A stretch of 64,000 nucleotides of DNA, from positions 228,185-292,184 of the forward strand of contig JAXGME010000005.1 of the NCBI GenBank assembly GCA_040768845.1, read 5' to 3'. Source of the DNA: JAEZHK01 sp040768845. GTDB lineage: Bacteria > Bacillota > Clostridia > Christensenellales > Aristaeellaceae. The notes beneath the pieces were generated by a model. The model did no database searches. It saw only the letters and a program-made list of their open reading frames with translations, and was not told the origin of the DNA. Position numbers and translations under genes: made by a program. How positions within the stretch are numbered: position 1 is the stretch's first letter; every line of letters starts with the position of its first letter. Below are positions 16,309 through 25,215 of this stretch, one piece after another.

Positions 16309-18660
16309 ATGCCCATAAAAATTGCGTTGGCCGGCAACCCGAATTCCGGCAAGACCACCATGTTCAACGACCTGACCGGTTCCGCCCAGTACGTGGGCAA
16401 CTGGCCGGGCGTAACCGTGGAAAAGAAGGAAGGCCGGCTCAAGGGGCACGGCGACGTGTTGATCCAGGACCTGCCGGGCGTCTATTCCCTGTCGCCCTAC
16501 ACACTGGAGGAGGTCGTGACCCGGAACTACCTGGTGACGGAAAAGCCCGACGCGATCCTCAACATTGTGGACGGCACCAACATTGAGCGCAACCTCTACC
16601 TCACCACCCAGCTGACGGAGCTGGGCATTCCGGTGGTGGTGGCGCTGAACATGATCGACGTGGTGCGCAAGACTGGCGATACCATTGACGTCCACCGGCT
16701 CAGCCGCGCGCTGGGCTGCGAGGTGGTGGAAACCTCCGCCCTCCGGGGCCAGGGTTCGATGCAGGCTGCGGAAAAGGCGGCGGAACTGGCGCGCGCAGGC
16801 CACCGGGTCGAGCCGCCCCACGTGTTTGACGGCAGCGTGGAGCACGCCATCGCCCACATCGAGGAGGCCATCGAGTACAAGGTGGATCCGGAGCGCGCCC
16901 GCTGGTACGCCATCAAGCTGTTTGAGCGGGACCAGAAGGTCGTGGCCCAGCTCGCCCTCCCCGAGGATCTGATGGCCCACATCGAAAAGGACATTGTCGC
17001 CTGCGAGGCGGAGATGGACGACGACGCGGAATCCATCATCACCAACCAGCGCTACGCCTTCATTGCGCGGGTGGTGGGCGCCTCCGTGCGAAAGGCGCGC
17101 AAGGGCAAGGCCACCGCCTCCGATAAGATCGACCGGGTGGTCACCAACCGGGTGCTGGCGCTGCCCATCTTCGCCGCAGTGATGTTCCTGGTGTATTTTA
17201 TCGCCATCACCACCGTGGGCGGCGTGGCCACCGACTGGGCCAACGACGGCCTGTTCGGCGACGGCTGGCACTTTCTGGGCATCGGCGGCGCGCAGTATGA
17301 GGAAGCCCTGGGCGCCTACGAGGAGGGCATGGAGGCGGACGCCGCCTACCAGGCCGCGCTCCTGGACTATGAAAACGGCGTGACCGACGAGGAGCCGGAG
17401 TACACCGGCGGCGAGGAGCCCGATCCGGCCGCCTACGGCGTGTGGGTGCCCGGCGTGCCGGTGATCGTAGAGGGCTGGCTGGACGCCGCGGGCACGGCTC
17501 CCTGGCTCGAGAGCCTGATCCTCAACGGCATTGTCGGCGGCGTGGGCGCGGTGCTGGGCTTCGTGCCCCAGATGCTGATTTTGTTCTTCATGCTGGCGAT
17601 CCTGGAAGACATCGGCTACATGGCCCGCGTGGCCTTCATCATGGACCGCATCTTCCGTCGCTTCGGCCTGTCGGGCAAGAGCTTCATCCCGATGCTGATC
17701 GGTTCGGGCTGCTCGGTGCCGGGCATCATGGCCTCCCGGACCATTGAAAACGAGCGCGACCGGCGCATGACCATCATGACCACCTCCTTCATTCCCTGCG
17801 GCGCGAAAATGCCCATCGTGGGGCTGATCGCGGGCGCGCTGTTCGGCGGGGCGTGGTGGGTGGCGCCCAGCGCCTACTTCATCGGCGTGGCGTCGATCAT
17901 CATCTCCGGCGTGATCCTGAAAAAGACCAAGGCCTTTGCCGGCGAGCCCGCCCCCTTCGTGATGGAGCTGCCCGCCTACCACGTACCCTCCGCGGGCAAC
18001 GTGCTCCGCTCCACCTGGGAGCGCGGCTGGTCCTTCATTAAGCGCGCGGGCACGATCATCCTGCTGGCGAGCGTATTCATCTGGTTCACCTCGGGCTTCG
18101 GCTGGGTGGACGGGGTGTTCGGCATGGTGGAGGACATGGACCACTCCATGCTGGCCCGCGTGGGCAGCGCCGTCGCGCCGATTTTCGCGCCGCTGGGCTT
18201 TGGCACCTGGCAGTCCACGGTGGCGACGGTGATGGGCCTGGTGGCCAAGGAAGAGGTTGTGGGCGTGTTCGGCGTGCTGTACGGCGTGCACGGAGACGCG
18301 ATGGCGATGGTGGAGTCCGCGATGTATTCGGGCCTGGCGCCCATTGCGGCACACTTCACGCAGCTGTCGGCCTTCAGCTTCCTGCTGTTTAACCTTCTGT
18401 GCGCCCCCTGCTTCGCGGCCATCGGCGCCATCCGGCGCGAGATGAATTCCGCCAAGTGGACCTGGATCGCCATCGGCTACCTGACGGTGTACGCCTACGT
18501 GGTGGCCTTCACCGTCTACCAGATCGGGCTGATGTTCACCCAGGGCTTTACCTTCGCCACGCTGATCGCGCTGGCGCTTCTCGCGGCGGGCATCTACCTG
18601 CTCGTCCGCGGCAATCCCTACGACAAGAACCCTAGGACCCTCAAAGGAGTGACGGCATAA
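16309..18660 (+). CDS. feoB: Ferrous iron transporter FeoB
   Basis: This 783-residue inner-membrane ferrous iron permease has an N-terminal G-protein domain: GNPNSGKTT (G1), DLPGVYSL (G3) and NMIDV (G4). The membrane core from about residue 290 includes GSGCSVPGI and IPCGAKMPI, the Cys-containing gate motifs. Between the first core helix and the next lies an acidic insert at about residues 325-385, with many Glu/Asp/Tyr, not usual in FeoB. The ATG at 16309 has aggaggggg upstream and begins exactly at the G-domain. Its stop overlaps the next small gene (TAATG). Confidence 0.95.
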   Translation: MPIKIALAGNPNSGKTTMFNDLTGSAQYVGNWPGVTVEKKEGRLKGHGDVLIQDLPGVYSLSPYTLEEVVTRNYLVTEKPDAILNIVDGTNIERNLYLTTQLTELGIPVVVALNMIDVVRKTGDTIDVHRLSRALGCEVVETSALRGQGSMQAAEKAAELARAGHRVEPPHVFDGSVEHAIAHIEEAIEYKVDPERARWYAIKLFERDQKVVAQLALPEDLMAHIEKDIVACEAEMDDDAESIITNQRYAFIARVVGASVRKARKGKATASDKIDRVVTNRVLALPIFAAVMFLVYFIAITTVGGVATDWANDGLFGDGWHFLGIGGAQYEEALGAYEEGMEADAAYQAALLDYENGVTDEEPEYTGGEEPDPAAYGVWVPGVPVIVEGWLDAAGTAPWLESLILNGIVGGVGAVLGFVPQMLILFFMLAILEDIGYMARVAFIMDRIFRRFGLSGKSFIPMLIGSGCSVPGIMASRTIENERDRRMTIMTTSFIPCGAKMPIVGLIAGALFGGAWWVAPSAYFIGVASIIISGVILKKTKAFAGEPAPFVMELPAYHVPSAGNVLRSTWERGWSFIKRAGTIILLASVFIWFTSGFGWVDGVFGMVEDMDHSMLARVGSAVAPIFAPLGFGTWQSTVATVMGLVAKEEVVGVFGVLYGVHGDAMAMVESAMYSGLAPIAAHFTQLSAFSFLLFNLLCAPCFAAIGAIRREMNSAKWTWIAIGYLTVYAYVVAFTVYQIGLMFTQGFTFATLIALALLAAGIYLLVRGNPYDKNPRTLKGVTA

Positions 18661-18806
18661 TGCTGGGCAACATCATCGTGGCGGTTATCGTGCTGGCCAT
18701 CATCGCTCTGGCGGCGTGGAAGGTGATCAAGGACCGGAAAAAGGGCGGAAGCTGCGGCTGCGACTGCGGACATTGCGGATCGAGCGACGCCTGTCACAAG
18801 CATTAG
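18660..18806 (+). CDS. FeoB-associated Cys-rich membrane protein
   Basis: This 48-residue protein has one membrane helix (about residues 4-20), a basic stretch (KVIKDRKKGG) and a Cys/His tail, CGCDCGHCGSSDACHKH. It overlaps the feoB stop by one base (TAATG), so it is translationally coupled. The form and position match the FeoB-associated Cys-rich membrane protein family. The Cys/His tail may bind iron at the cytosolic mouth of FeoB; that role is inference. Confidence 0.88.
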   Translation: MLGNIIVAVIVLAIIALAAWKVIKDRKKGGSCGCDCGHCGSSDACHKH

Positions 18807-18808
18807 TC

Positions 18809-18962
18809 GTCCGCGAAGCCTAATTCCCGCGCTATGGCTGGATCTTTTCCTGTCCGGCTGTGTCGCGCTCCGCTTGACGTAGCGCTGCTACGCCTGCGCT
18901 CCGGCTCCGTGCCGGGCAGAAAAATCTCTGCGCCCTATCATCGGTTCTTAGACTTCGTGGAC
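18809..18962 (+). repeat. 154-bp three-tier palindromic element
   Basis: Three sets of inverted arms share one centre near 18885. The outer 15-nt arms (18809-18823, 18948-18962) match at 13 of 15. Middle arms (18845-18858 with 18911-18923, TTTTCCTGTCCGGC against GCCGGGCAGAAAA) and a perfect inner hairpin (18878-18892, CGTAGCGCTGCTACG) complete the fold. No open frame looks real. It could be a MITE-like repeat or a long structured RNA; a terminator follows 16 bp later. Confidence 0.6.
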
Positions 18963-18978
18963 TACTGGAACGACCCAG

Positions 18979-19005
18979 GCCCCCGGCGCACGCCGGGGGC
19001 TTTTT
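18979..19005 (+). terminator. Terminator of the feo operon
   Basis: A perfect 10-bp stem (gcccccggcg, cgccgggggc) with a 2-nt loop is followed by TTTTT. Confidence 0.85.
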
Positions 19006-19014
19006 GCGCCGCGG

Positions 19015-19043
19015 TTGACGCAGGCGCGGACATCGTCTATCAT
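19015..19043 (+). promoter_or_regulatory. Promoter of the ASCH gene
   Basis: TTGACG (19015-19020), 17 bp, TATCAT (19038-19043). The -10 covers an in-frame ATG at 19042, which rules that codon out as the start. Confidence 0.7.
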
Positions 19044-19071
19044 GAGGAAAAAGAAAACGGGGGAAGCGGCG

Positions 19072-19530
19072 ATGGACGGGCGGACGCGGGCCTACTGGCA
19101 AAAATTTCTGCGGGAGACGGGGCGGGCGGAGGCCCTTGCGCCCTACGAGGTCTTCAGCTTTTCAGTCAGCGAGGAGAGCGCGAACGAGCTGCTCGGTCTG
19201 GTGCTCTCCGGCAAAAAGCGGGCCACCAGCGGCAGCGTCGACGGCTGCCGCCTGTCGGGCCAGCGCCCGCCCCGGCAGGGGGATCTCTCCGTGGTCACCG
19301 ACTGGGCGGGCAACCCCCGCTGCGTGATCGAAACCGAGTCGGTGACGGTGCTGCCCTTTGACGAAATCCCCTTCGAGCGGGCCGCGCTGGAGGGCGAGGA
19401 CGGGCATATCGAATCCTGGCGGAAAAACCACCGGGGCTTTTTCAGCCGCGAGGGCGCGCGCCTGGGCTACGCCTTCCACGAAAAGCTGCCGGTGGCCTTT
19501 GAAACCTTCCGCGTCGTCTACCCCGCCTGA
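19072..19530 (+). CDS. ASCH domain protein
   Basis: This 152-residue protein carries the ASCH (PUA-like) beta-barrel fold, with signature stretches LSGKKRATSGS and GNPRCVIETESVTVLPFDEIP. A C-terminal HIESWRKNHRGFF block is common in this group. Members bind or act on RNA or modified nucleosides; the reaction here is unknown. The ATG at 19072 is chosen because the promoter -10 overlaps an earlier in-frame ATG. It is a single-gene unit between the feo operon and a peptide importer. Confidence 0.8.
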   Translation: MDGRTRAYWQKFLRETGRAEALAPYEVFSFSVSEESANELLGLVLSGKKRATSGSVDGCRLSGQRPPRQGDLSVVTDWAGNPRCVIETESVTVLPFDEIPFERAALEGEDGHIESWRKNHRGFFSREGARLGYAFHEKLPVAFETFRVVYPA

Positions 19531-19632
19531 CCGGCCCCGGTCCCCCGCGTGCCGATCTTCGCAGCACCGGGGGAAACGGAAAAATAACCGGCGCCGACCG
19601 CCGCCAAAACCCGAATGAGGCGCGCCGGGGGA

Positions 19633-19661
19633 TTGCAAACGTGCGGATTCACCGGTATAAT
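19633..19661 (+). promoter_or_regulatory. Promoter of the peptide ABC operon
   Basis: TTGCAA (19633-19638), 17 bp, TATAAT (19656-19661), about 50 bp before the binding-protein gene. Confidence 0.75.
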
Positions 19662-19711
19662 AAATTGTATTCCCGGTAAAAAAACTGTTCTGGTCAGGGA
19701 GGAGAATCGCG

Positions 19712-21256
19712 ATGAAAAAGACCCTTGCCCTGGTGCTGGCGCTGATGCTGGCGCTGTCGCTTGGCGCCGTGCCCGCGATGGCGGACAAGGCCAATGACAC
19801 GCTGATCTACGGCATCGAAGGCGATCCCGGCAACGACATCAACACCATCACCACCGCGGGCCGGTACGACCTGATGACCGAGCGCATGCTCTATTCCACC
19901 TTGTACAATTATTACGGGCCCGACGACATCACCTACAACCTGGCGGAGAGCGTCGAGGTGTCCGAGGACAAGATGACCTACACCGTGAAGCTGCGCCAGA
20001 ATGTGAAGTGGTCCGACGGCGAACCCTTCACCGCGGACGACGTGCTCTTCACCTATGGCAAGATCATCGAGTTTGACTACGCCAACGGCCACGACGCCTT
20101 TGTGTACGACGGCGAGCCCGTCGAGATCACCAAGGTGGACGATTATACCGTCACTTTCAAACTGCCGGTGATGGCCGCGGGCTTTATGGAGTCCCTGAGC
20201 GCCGAGCACTACATCATGCCCAAGCACATCTACGAGGGCGACGCCACGCTGGACAACAACGTGAAGAACCAGACCCCCGTAGGCACCGGCCCCTATACCC
20301 TCGAGGAGTACGTGGCCGGCCAGTATGTGAAGTTCAAGGCCAACCCCAACTACTACGGCGAGGCGCCCAAGGTGGGTACCGTGATCTTCCAGATCGTGTC
20401 CGACATGTCTTCGGCGGCGCTTGCGCTGAAAAAGGGCGAGATCAACATGCTGGTCATCGCCAATTCCGCCGCGGAGGACTATGAGGGCACCGATGTCACC
20501 ATCCACGCCTATCCCGAGGACCGGGTGGGCTACCTGTCCTTCCACATGGGTTCCCCCCGCGTGGCGGACGAAAACCTGCGCAAGGCCTGCTTCTTCGCCC
20601 TCAACCGCGACGAGATGAACGTGGGCGCGTACCTGTCCAAGGACTTCTACACCGACGCGGCCACCTTCCTGCCCTACGCGGCGGCCTTCTACAACACCGA
20701 AGGCGTGGAAACCTACCAGCAGAACCTGGATACCGCCAAGGAATACCTTTCCAAAGTCACCGGCGAGGTGCCCACGCTGCGCCTGGCCTACACCGCCAAC
20801 AACGTGCAGCAGGAAGTGCAGGCCATGGTCATCCAGCAGAACCTGAAGGCCATCGGCGTCTCCTGCGAGCTGAGCGCCATGGACTCCACCGCCCTTTACG
20901 ACAAGCTGCAAAAGGGCACCGACGAGTTTGACCTGTTCCTGGGCGGCTACATCATGGGCGTGGATCCCAACAACTACGCCTCGCTGTTCACCACCGGCTC
21001 CGCCTCCAACTACGCCCACATGTCCGACCCCGAGCTGGACGAGCTGTTCCGCCAGGGCTCTGTGGAGACCGACGACGCCAAGCGCGCCGAAATCTACCTG
21101 AAGGCTCAGCAGCGGCTGGCTGACGACGCCATCTTCTTCCCCATCGTCACCAACAGCCGCCTCCTGGCCGTCACGAACGACGTGGGCGGCGTCGAGGACG
21201 CGCGCCTGGTGCCCATCTACACCTTTGAGGACATGTCCAAGCTCTACTTCAAGTAA
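19712..21256 (+). CDS. Peptide/oligopeptide ABC transporter substrate-binding protein
   Basis: This 514-residue family 5 solute-binding protein is of the DppA/OppA type. A signal peptide covers residues 1-24 (cleavage after AMA); no lipobox Cys is present. Family segments are LAESVEVSEDKMTYTVKLR, VKWSDGEPFTADDVLFTY and a C-terminal FFPIVTNSRLLAV. It is the first gene of a five-gene operon with two permeases and two ATPases. Substrate (peptide, nickel complex or glycan-peptide) is unresolved. Confidence 0.92.
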   Translation: MKKTLALVLALMLALSLGAVPAMADKANDTLIYGIEGDPGNDINTITTAGRYDLMTERMLYSTLYNYYGPDDITYNLAESVEVSEDKMTYTVKLRQNVKWSDGEPFTADDVLFTYGKIIEFDYANGHDAFVYDGEPVEITKVDDYTVTFKLPVMAAGFMESLSAEHYIMPKHIYEGDATLDNNVKNQTPVGTGPYTLEEYVAGQYVKFKANPNYYGEAPKVGTVIFQIVSDMSSAALALKKGEINMLVIANSAAEDYEGTDVTIHAYPEDRVGYLSFHMGSPRVADENLRKACFFALNRDEMNVGAYLSKDFYTDAATFLPYAAAFYNTEGVETYQQNLDTAKEYLSKVTGEVPTLRLAYTANNVQQEVQAMVIQQNLKAIGVSCELSAMDSTALYDKLQKGTDEFDLFLGGYIMGVDPNNYASLFTTGSASNYAHMSDPELDELFRQGSVETDDAKRAEIYLKAQQRLADDAIFFPIVTNSRLLAVTNDVGGVEDARLVPIYTFEDMSKLYFK

Positions 21257-21291
21257 GCGGGGCACAACCCGTCCGAAGCCCCTTGATCCGC

Positions 21292-21358
21292 GGTTCCCGG
21301 CGGCGCGTCCGCCGGGAACCGGATGGCGCCATCAGTGCGCGTGCTGGTGGCGCCATCC
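21292..21358 (+). other. Two consecutive hairpins after the binding-protein gene
   Basis: Hairpin one has perfect 12-nt arms (21292-21303, 21309-21320). Hairpin two has perfect 11-nt arms (21321-21331, 21348-21358). No T-run follows either. They sit between the binding protein and the first permease, where they would protect the upstream mRNA and reduce downstream expression. Confidence 0.7.
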
Positions 21359-21400
21359 GCGCATTCCGCCCCGCCCATTAACGCCAAGAGGAGAGCCTCC

Positions 21401-22354
21401 ATGCTCAGATACATCGTCAAGCGCATCCTGCAGGCGATTCCGCTGCTCTTTGTCATCTCGGTGATCTGCTTTGCGCTGATCCAGCTGGCGCCCTACGACG
21501 CCATCGACACCTTTGTGACGCCGGACATGGCGCCGGAGGTGGTGGCCGCCCTCAAGGCGCGCTTCGGGCTGGACCAGCCCGCCTACATCCAGTACTGGCG
21601 GTGGCTTTTGAATACGCTCCAGGGCAACTTTGGCTTCTCGCTGGTCACCCATCAGGCGGTGACGGAGGCGCTGGGCGCGCGGCTGCCCAACACGGTGCTG
21701 CTGGTGCTGCCAAGCTACCTTCTGGCCGTCATTCTGGCGATCGTGCTGGGGCTGGTGGCGGGCTCCAACCGGGGTGGGAAGGCCGACCGCGCCATCGACG
21801 CGCTGTGCTCCATCGGCCTGGCCACGCCCACCTTCTGGATCGCGATGATCATCCTGTACGTATTCGCCTACAAGCTGAACCTTCTGCCGGTGCTGGGCAT
21901 GCACACCATGGGCCAGGAGAAAAACCTCCGCGACCTGATCGCCCACATGATCCTGCCCTGTACGGTGCTCACCATCTCCTTTCTCCCCGAAACCATCCGC
22001 TACGTGCGCTCCTCCACCATCAGCCAGTACAAGGAGGACTACGTAATGGTTCAAAAGGCGTTCGGCGCCAGCCGCGCCCATATTCTTTTCAAGCATGTGA
22101 TAAAGAACGTGCTGTTCCCGGTGATCACGCTGGTGGCCATCGCGCTGCCCACGCTGGTGACCGGCGCGTTCATCACGGAATCCATCTTTTCCTGGCCGGG
22201 CGTGGGCACCTACTTTCTCAGCGCCATCAAGGGCTTCGACTACCCGGTCATCATGGCGGTACTGCTGCTGTCGAGCACCATGGTCATCCTGGGAAACCTG
22301 GTGGGCGACATTCTGTACTGCCTGGTGGACCCCAGAATCAAGGCGATGAGGTGA
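21401..22354 (+). CDS. Peptide ABC transporter permease, DppB type
   Basis: This 317-residue inner-membrane subunit starts MLRYIVKRILQAIPLLF, the classic N-terminus of the family. Also typical are GLDQPAYIQYWRWL and the EAA-like loop FGASRAHILFKHVIKN. ATG 21401 follows aagaggaga; the open frame upstream crosses the hairpins and is not used. Confidence 0.93.
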   Translation: MLRYIVKRILQAIPLLFVISVICFALIQLAPYDAIDTFVTPDMAPEVVAALKARFGLDQPAYIQYWRWLLNTLQGNFGFSLVTHQAVTEALGARLPNTVLLVLPSYLLAVILAIVLGLVAGSNRGGKADRAIDALCSIGLATPTFWIAMIILYVFAYKLNLLPVLGMHTMGQEKNLRDLIAHMILPCTVLTISFLPETIRYVRSSTISQYKEDYVMVQKAFGASRAHILFKHVIKNVLFPVITLVAIALPTLVTGAFITESIFSWPGVGTYFLSAIKGFDYPVIMAVLLLSSTMVILGNLVGDILYCLVDPRIKAMR

Positions 22355-22358
22355 TCCC

Positions 22359-23210
22359 ATGGCCCTATCGAAACGGCGCGTCAGCCAGCTGAAAAGCGAG
22401 CTCAAATACAACCGCGGCATCCTGGTGGCGGCGGCGGCGCTGGCGCTGGTGGCGCTTTTGTCAATCTTCGCGTTTCTTTCGCCCTACGACCCGGACGCGC
22501 TGGACATGACCGCCCGGCTCCAGGGCCCCAGCGCCGCCCACTGGTTCGGCACCGACGACCTGGGCCGCGACTACCTGACCCGCGTGCTCTACGGCGGCCG
22601 GATCTCGCTGATCGTGGGCGTGGTGGCGATGCTGATCTCCACGCTGATCGGCGTGGTGGTGGGCACCGTCAGCGGCTACTTCGGCGGCCTGGTGGACAGC
22701 ATCCTGATGCGCATTGTGGACGTGCTTTTGTCCATTCCGTGGATGATCCTGGTAACGGTCATTTCCATCTACATGAAGCCGGGACTGCAGGCAATCATCC
22801 TGGTGATCGGCCTTTTCCAGTGGATGAACATCGCGCGGCTGGTGCGGGCGGAGACGCTTTCGGTCAAGGAACGGGAGTACGTTTTGTACGCGGACTCCAT
22901 CAATCAGTCGCACCTTTTCATCATCCTCCGGCATGTGATCCCCTCGGTGCTGCCCACGATCATCGTGGCGGCCACCACCGGCATCGCCAACGCCATCATG
23001 ATGGAATCGGCGCTGAGCTTTCTGGGCCTGGGCGTGCAGCAGCCCATGTCCTCCTGGGGCTCCATGCTCAGCCGCGCCCAGGAGGTGCTGGGCAAGGCGC
23101 CCTACATGGCCATCCTGCCCGGGATCATGATCATCATCACCGTGTTTTCGTTCAACAAGCTGGGGGACCTGATCCGCGTGTTCGCGGAGCCCAGGGCCAT
23201 CGAGCGCTAG
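22359..23210 (+). CDS. Peptide ABC transporter permease, DppC type
   Basis: This 283-residue partner permease begins 4 bp after the DppB-type gene. Family markers are HWFGTDDLGRDYLTRVLYGGRISL and the late ESALSFLGLGVQQPMSSWG block. It forms the channel with the preceding gene product. Confidence 0.93.
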   Translation: MALSKRRVSQLKSELKYNRGILVAAAALALVALLSIFAFLSPYDPDALDMTARLQGPSAAHWFGTDDLGRDYLTRVLYGGRISLIVGVVAMLISTLIGVVVGTVSGYFGGLVDSILMRIVDVLLSIPWMILVTVISIYMKPGLQAIILVIGLFQWMNIARLVRAETLSVKEREYVLYADSINQSHLFIILRHVIPSVLPTIIVAATTGIANAIMMESALSFLGLGVQQPMSSWGSMLSRAQEVLGKAPYMAILPGIMIIITVFSFNKLGDLIRVFAEPRAIER

Positions 23211-23224
23211 CGCCAGGAGGAAGT

Positions 23225-24208
23225 ATGCCGGAAAAATTACTGGAAGTCCGGGCCCTGAAGGTCGCCTTCCGCATCCATGCCAGGACGATTGAGGCCGTGC
23301 GGGGCGTGGACCTTGCCATCGATTCCGGGGAGATCGTGGGCCTGGTGGGCGAGAGCGGCAGCGGCAAGTCCGTCACGATGAAGTCCATCATCCGCATGCT
23401 GCCCGAGAGCGCCCGTATGACCGCCGACGCGCTGCGCTTTGACGGGACCGATCTGATGGGCCTGACCGAAAAGCAGATGCAGGGCGTGCGCGGCAACCGA
23501 ATCTCCATGATCTTTCAGGACCCCATGACCTCGCTGAACCCGCTCCGGCGGGTGGGCGACCACATCGTGGAGGTCATCATGCGCCACAGCGGCGCGGGCC
23601 GCGCCGAAGCCTGGCGCCAGGCGGTGGACATGCTGGGCATGGTGGGCGTGCCCTCCCCGGAGGAGCGCGTGCGTCAGTACCCCCACGAGTTCTCCGGCGG
23701 CATGCGCCAGCGGGTGCTGATCGCCATGGCGCTGGCCGCAAAGCCCAAGCTGCTGATTGCCGACGAGCCCACCACCGCCCTGGACGTGACCATTCAGGCC
23801 CAAATCCTGGACCTGATCCGCGAATTGCAGCAGAAGACCGGCATGGCCGTGGTGCTGATCACCCACGATCTGGGCATCGTGGCCAGCCTGTGCCAGCGGC
23901 TGATGGTGATGTACGGCGGGCTGATTCTGGAAACCGGCACGGTGGAGGACATCTTCTACCGCCCGATGCACCCCTACACCCGGGCGCTTCTGCGCTCGGT
24001 GCCCGCCATCGACAGCGAGGAGGACAGCCGGCTCGTCCCCATTGACGGCCAGGCGCCCTCGCTGATCGATCCGCCCCCGGGCTGCCCCTTCGCGCCCCGC
24101 TGCCCGCTGCGGCGGCCCGAGTGCGAGGCGGCGGTCCCGGATTTCATCGATTATGGCGAGGGCCGGCGCGCGCGCTGCCCGGTGACCGCCGGGGAGGCGA
24201 GGCCATGA
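23225..24208 (+). CDS. Peptide ABC transporter ATPase, DppD type
   Basis: This 327-residue ATPase has Walker A GESGSGKS, signature FSGGMRQR, Walker B LLIADEPTTALD and the C-terminal oligopeptide-type Cys motif GCPFAPRCPLRRPEC. ATG 23225 has caggaggaagt upstream. Its stop overlaps the next ATPase start (ATGA). Confidence 0.93.
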   Translation: MPEKLLEVRALKVAFRIHARTIEAVRGVDLAIDSGEIVGLVGESGSGKSVTMKSIIRMLPESARMTADALRFDGTDLMGLTEKQMQGVRGNRISMIFQDPMTSLNPLRRVGDHIVEVIMRHSGAGRAEAWRQAVDMLGMVGVPSPEERVRQYPHEFSGGMRQRVLIAMALAAKPKLLIADEPTTALDVTIQAQILDLIRELQQKTGMAVVLITHDLGIVASLCQRLMVMYGGLILETGTVEDIFYRPMHPYTRALLRSVPAIDSEEDSRLVPIDGQAPSLIDPPPGCPFAPRCPLRRPECEAAVPDFIDYGEGRRARCPVTAGEARP

Positions 24209-25167
24209 GCGCGCTTTTGACGGCGGTGAACCTGAAAAAATACTTCACCATCCGCGGCGCCATGGGCGGCGCGCGGGTGCTGAAGGCGGTGGACGGCGTG
24301 AGCCTCGCCATCGAAAAGGGCGAAACCTTCGGGCTGGTGGGGGAATCCGGCTGCGGCAAGACCACCCTGGGCCGCACGATGATCCGCCTCTACGACGTGA
24401 CCGACGGCACGCTGTCCTTTGAGGGCCACGACATCACCCGCCTTCGCGGCCGGGCGCTGGCGCCCTACCGGCAGCGGATGCAGATCATCTTCCAGGACCC
24501 GTATTCGTCGCTGAACCCCTTCATGAACGTGGAGGAGCTGGTGGGCGAGCCGCTGGACCTCCGGGAAAAGCTGGGCCGCGCCGACCGGCGGGCCCGCATC
24601 CTGGGCATGCTGGAAAGGGTGGGGCTGGACGAGACGGCGCTGGAGAAGTACCCCCACGAGTTCTCCGGCGGCCAGCGCCAGCGCATTGGCATCGCCCGGG
24701 CGCTGGTGGTGAAGCCGGAATTCGTATTGTGCGACGAGCCCATTTCCGCGCTGGACGTGTCCATCCAGGCCCAGGTGGTCAACATGCTGGAAGATCTGCA
24801 GGCGGAGATGGGGCTTACGTACCTCTTCGTGGCCCACGATCTTTCGATGGTCCGGCACATCTCCCGGCGCATCGGCGTGATGTACCTGGGGCATATGGTG
24901 GAGATCTCCCCGTCGAGGGAGCTGTACAAAAACCCGCTGCACCCCTATACCCGGGCGCTGCTCTCCGCCATCCCCATCCCGGACCCGAAGCGCGCCCGCC
25001 AGGTGCGGCGCATTGCCCTTACCGGCGACGTGCCCAGCCCGTCCCGGATGCCCGCGGGCTGCCCCTTCGTCACCCGCTGCCCCCACGCGATGCCCGTGTG
25101 CCGCGAAAAGGTGCCCTCCCTTACGGAAGTTTCCCCGGGCCACCAGGTGGCCTGTCACCTGATCTGA
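24205..25167 (+). CDS. Peptide ABC transporter ATPase, DppF type
   Basis: This 320-residue second ATPase has Walker A GESGCGKTT, signature FSGGQRQR, Walker B FVLCDEPISALD, and the C-terminal GCPFVTRCPHAMPVC motif. It overlaps the preceding gene by 4 bp and ends directly at a terminator, closing the operon. Confidence 0.93.
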   Translation: MSALLTAVNLKKYFTIRGAMGGARVLKAVDGVSLAIEKGETFGLVGESGCGKTTLGRTMIRLYDVTDGTLSFEGHDITRLRGRALAPYRQRMQIIFQDPYSSLNPFMNVEELVGEPLDLREKLGRADRRARILGMLERVGLDETALEKYPHEFSGGQRQRIGIARALVVKPEFVLCDEPISALDVSIQAQVVNMLEDLQAEMGLTYLFVAHDLSMVRHISRRIGVMYLGHMVEISPSRELYKNPLHPYTRALLSAIPIPDPKRARQVRRIALTGDVPSPSRMPAGCPFVTRCPHAMPVCREKVPSLTEVSPGHQVACHLI

Positions 25168-25200
25168 AAACCGGGCCGGGCATTTGCCCGGCCCGGTTTT
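25167..25200 (+). terminator. Bidirectional terminator
   Basis: Perfect 15-nt arms (25167-25181, 25186-25200) begin with AAAA and end with TTTT, so the stem serves the peptide operon (+) and the convergent Cys/His-rich gene (-). Confidence 0.85.
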
Positions 25201-25215
25201 CCCGTCCCGCGGAGC

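Noticed and set aside
18834..19361. Plus-strand gene across the 154-bp palindrome
   Set aside because: The frame runs through the palindrome and a strong terminator and overlaps the ASCH gene in another frame.
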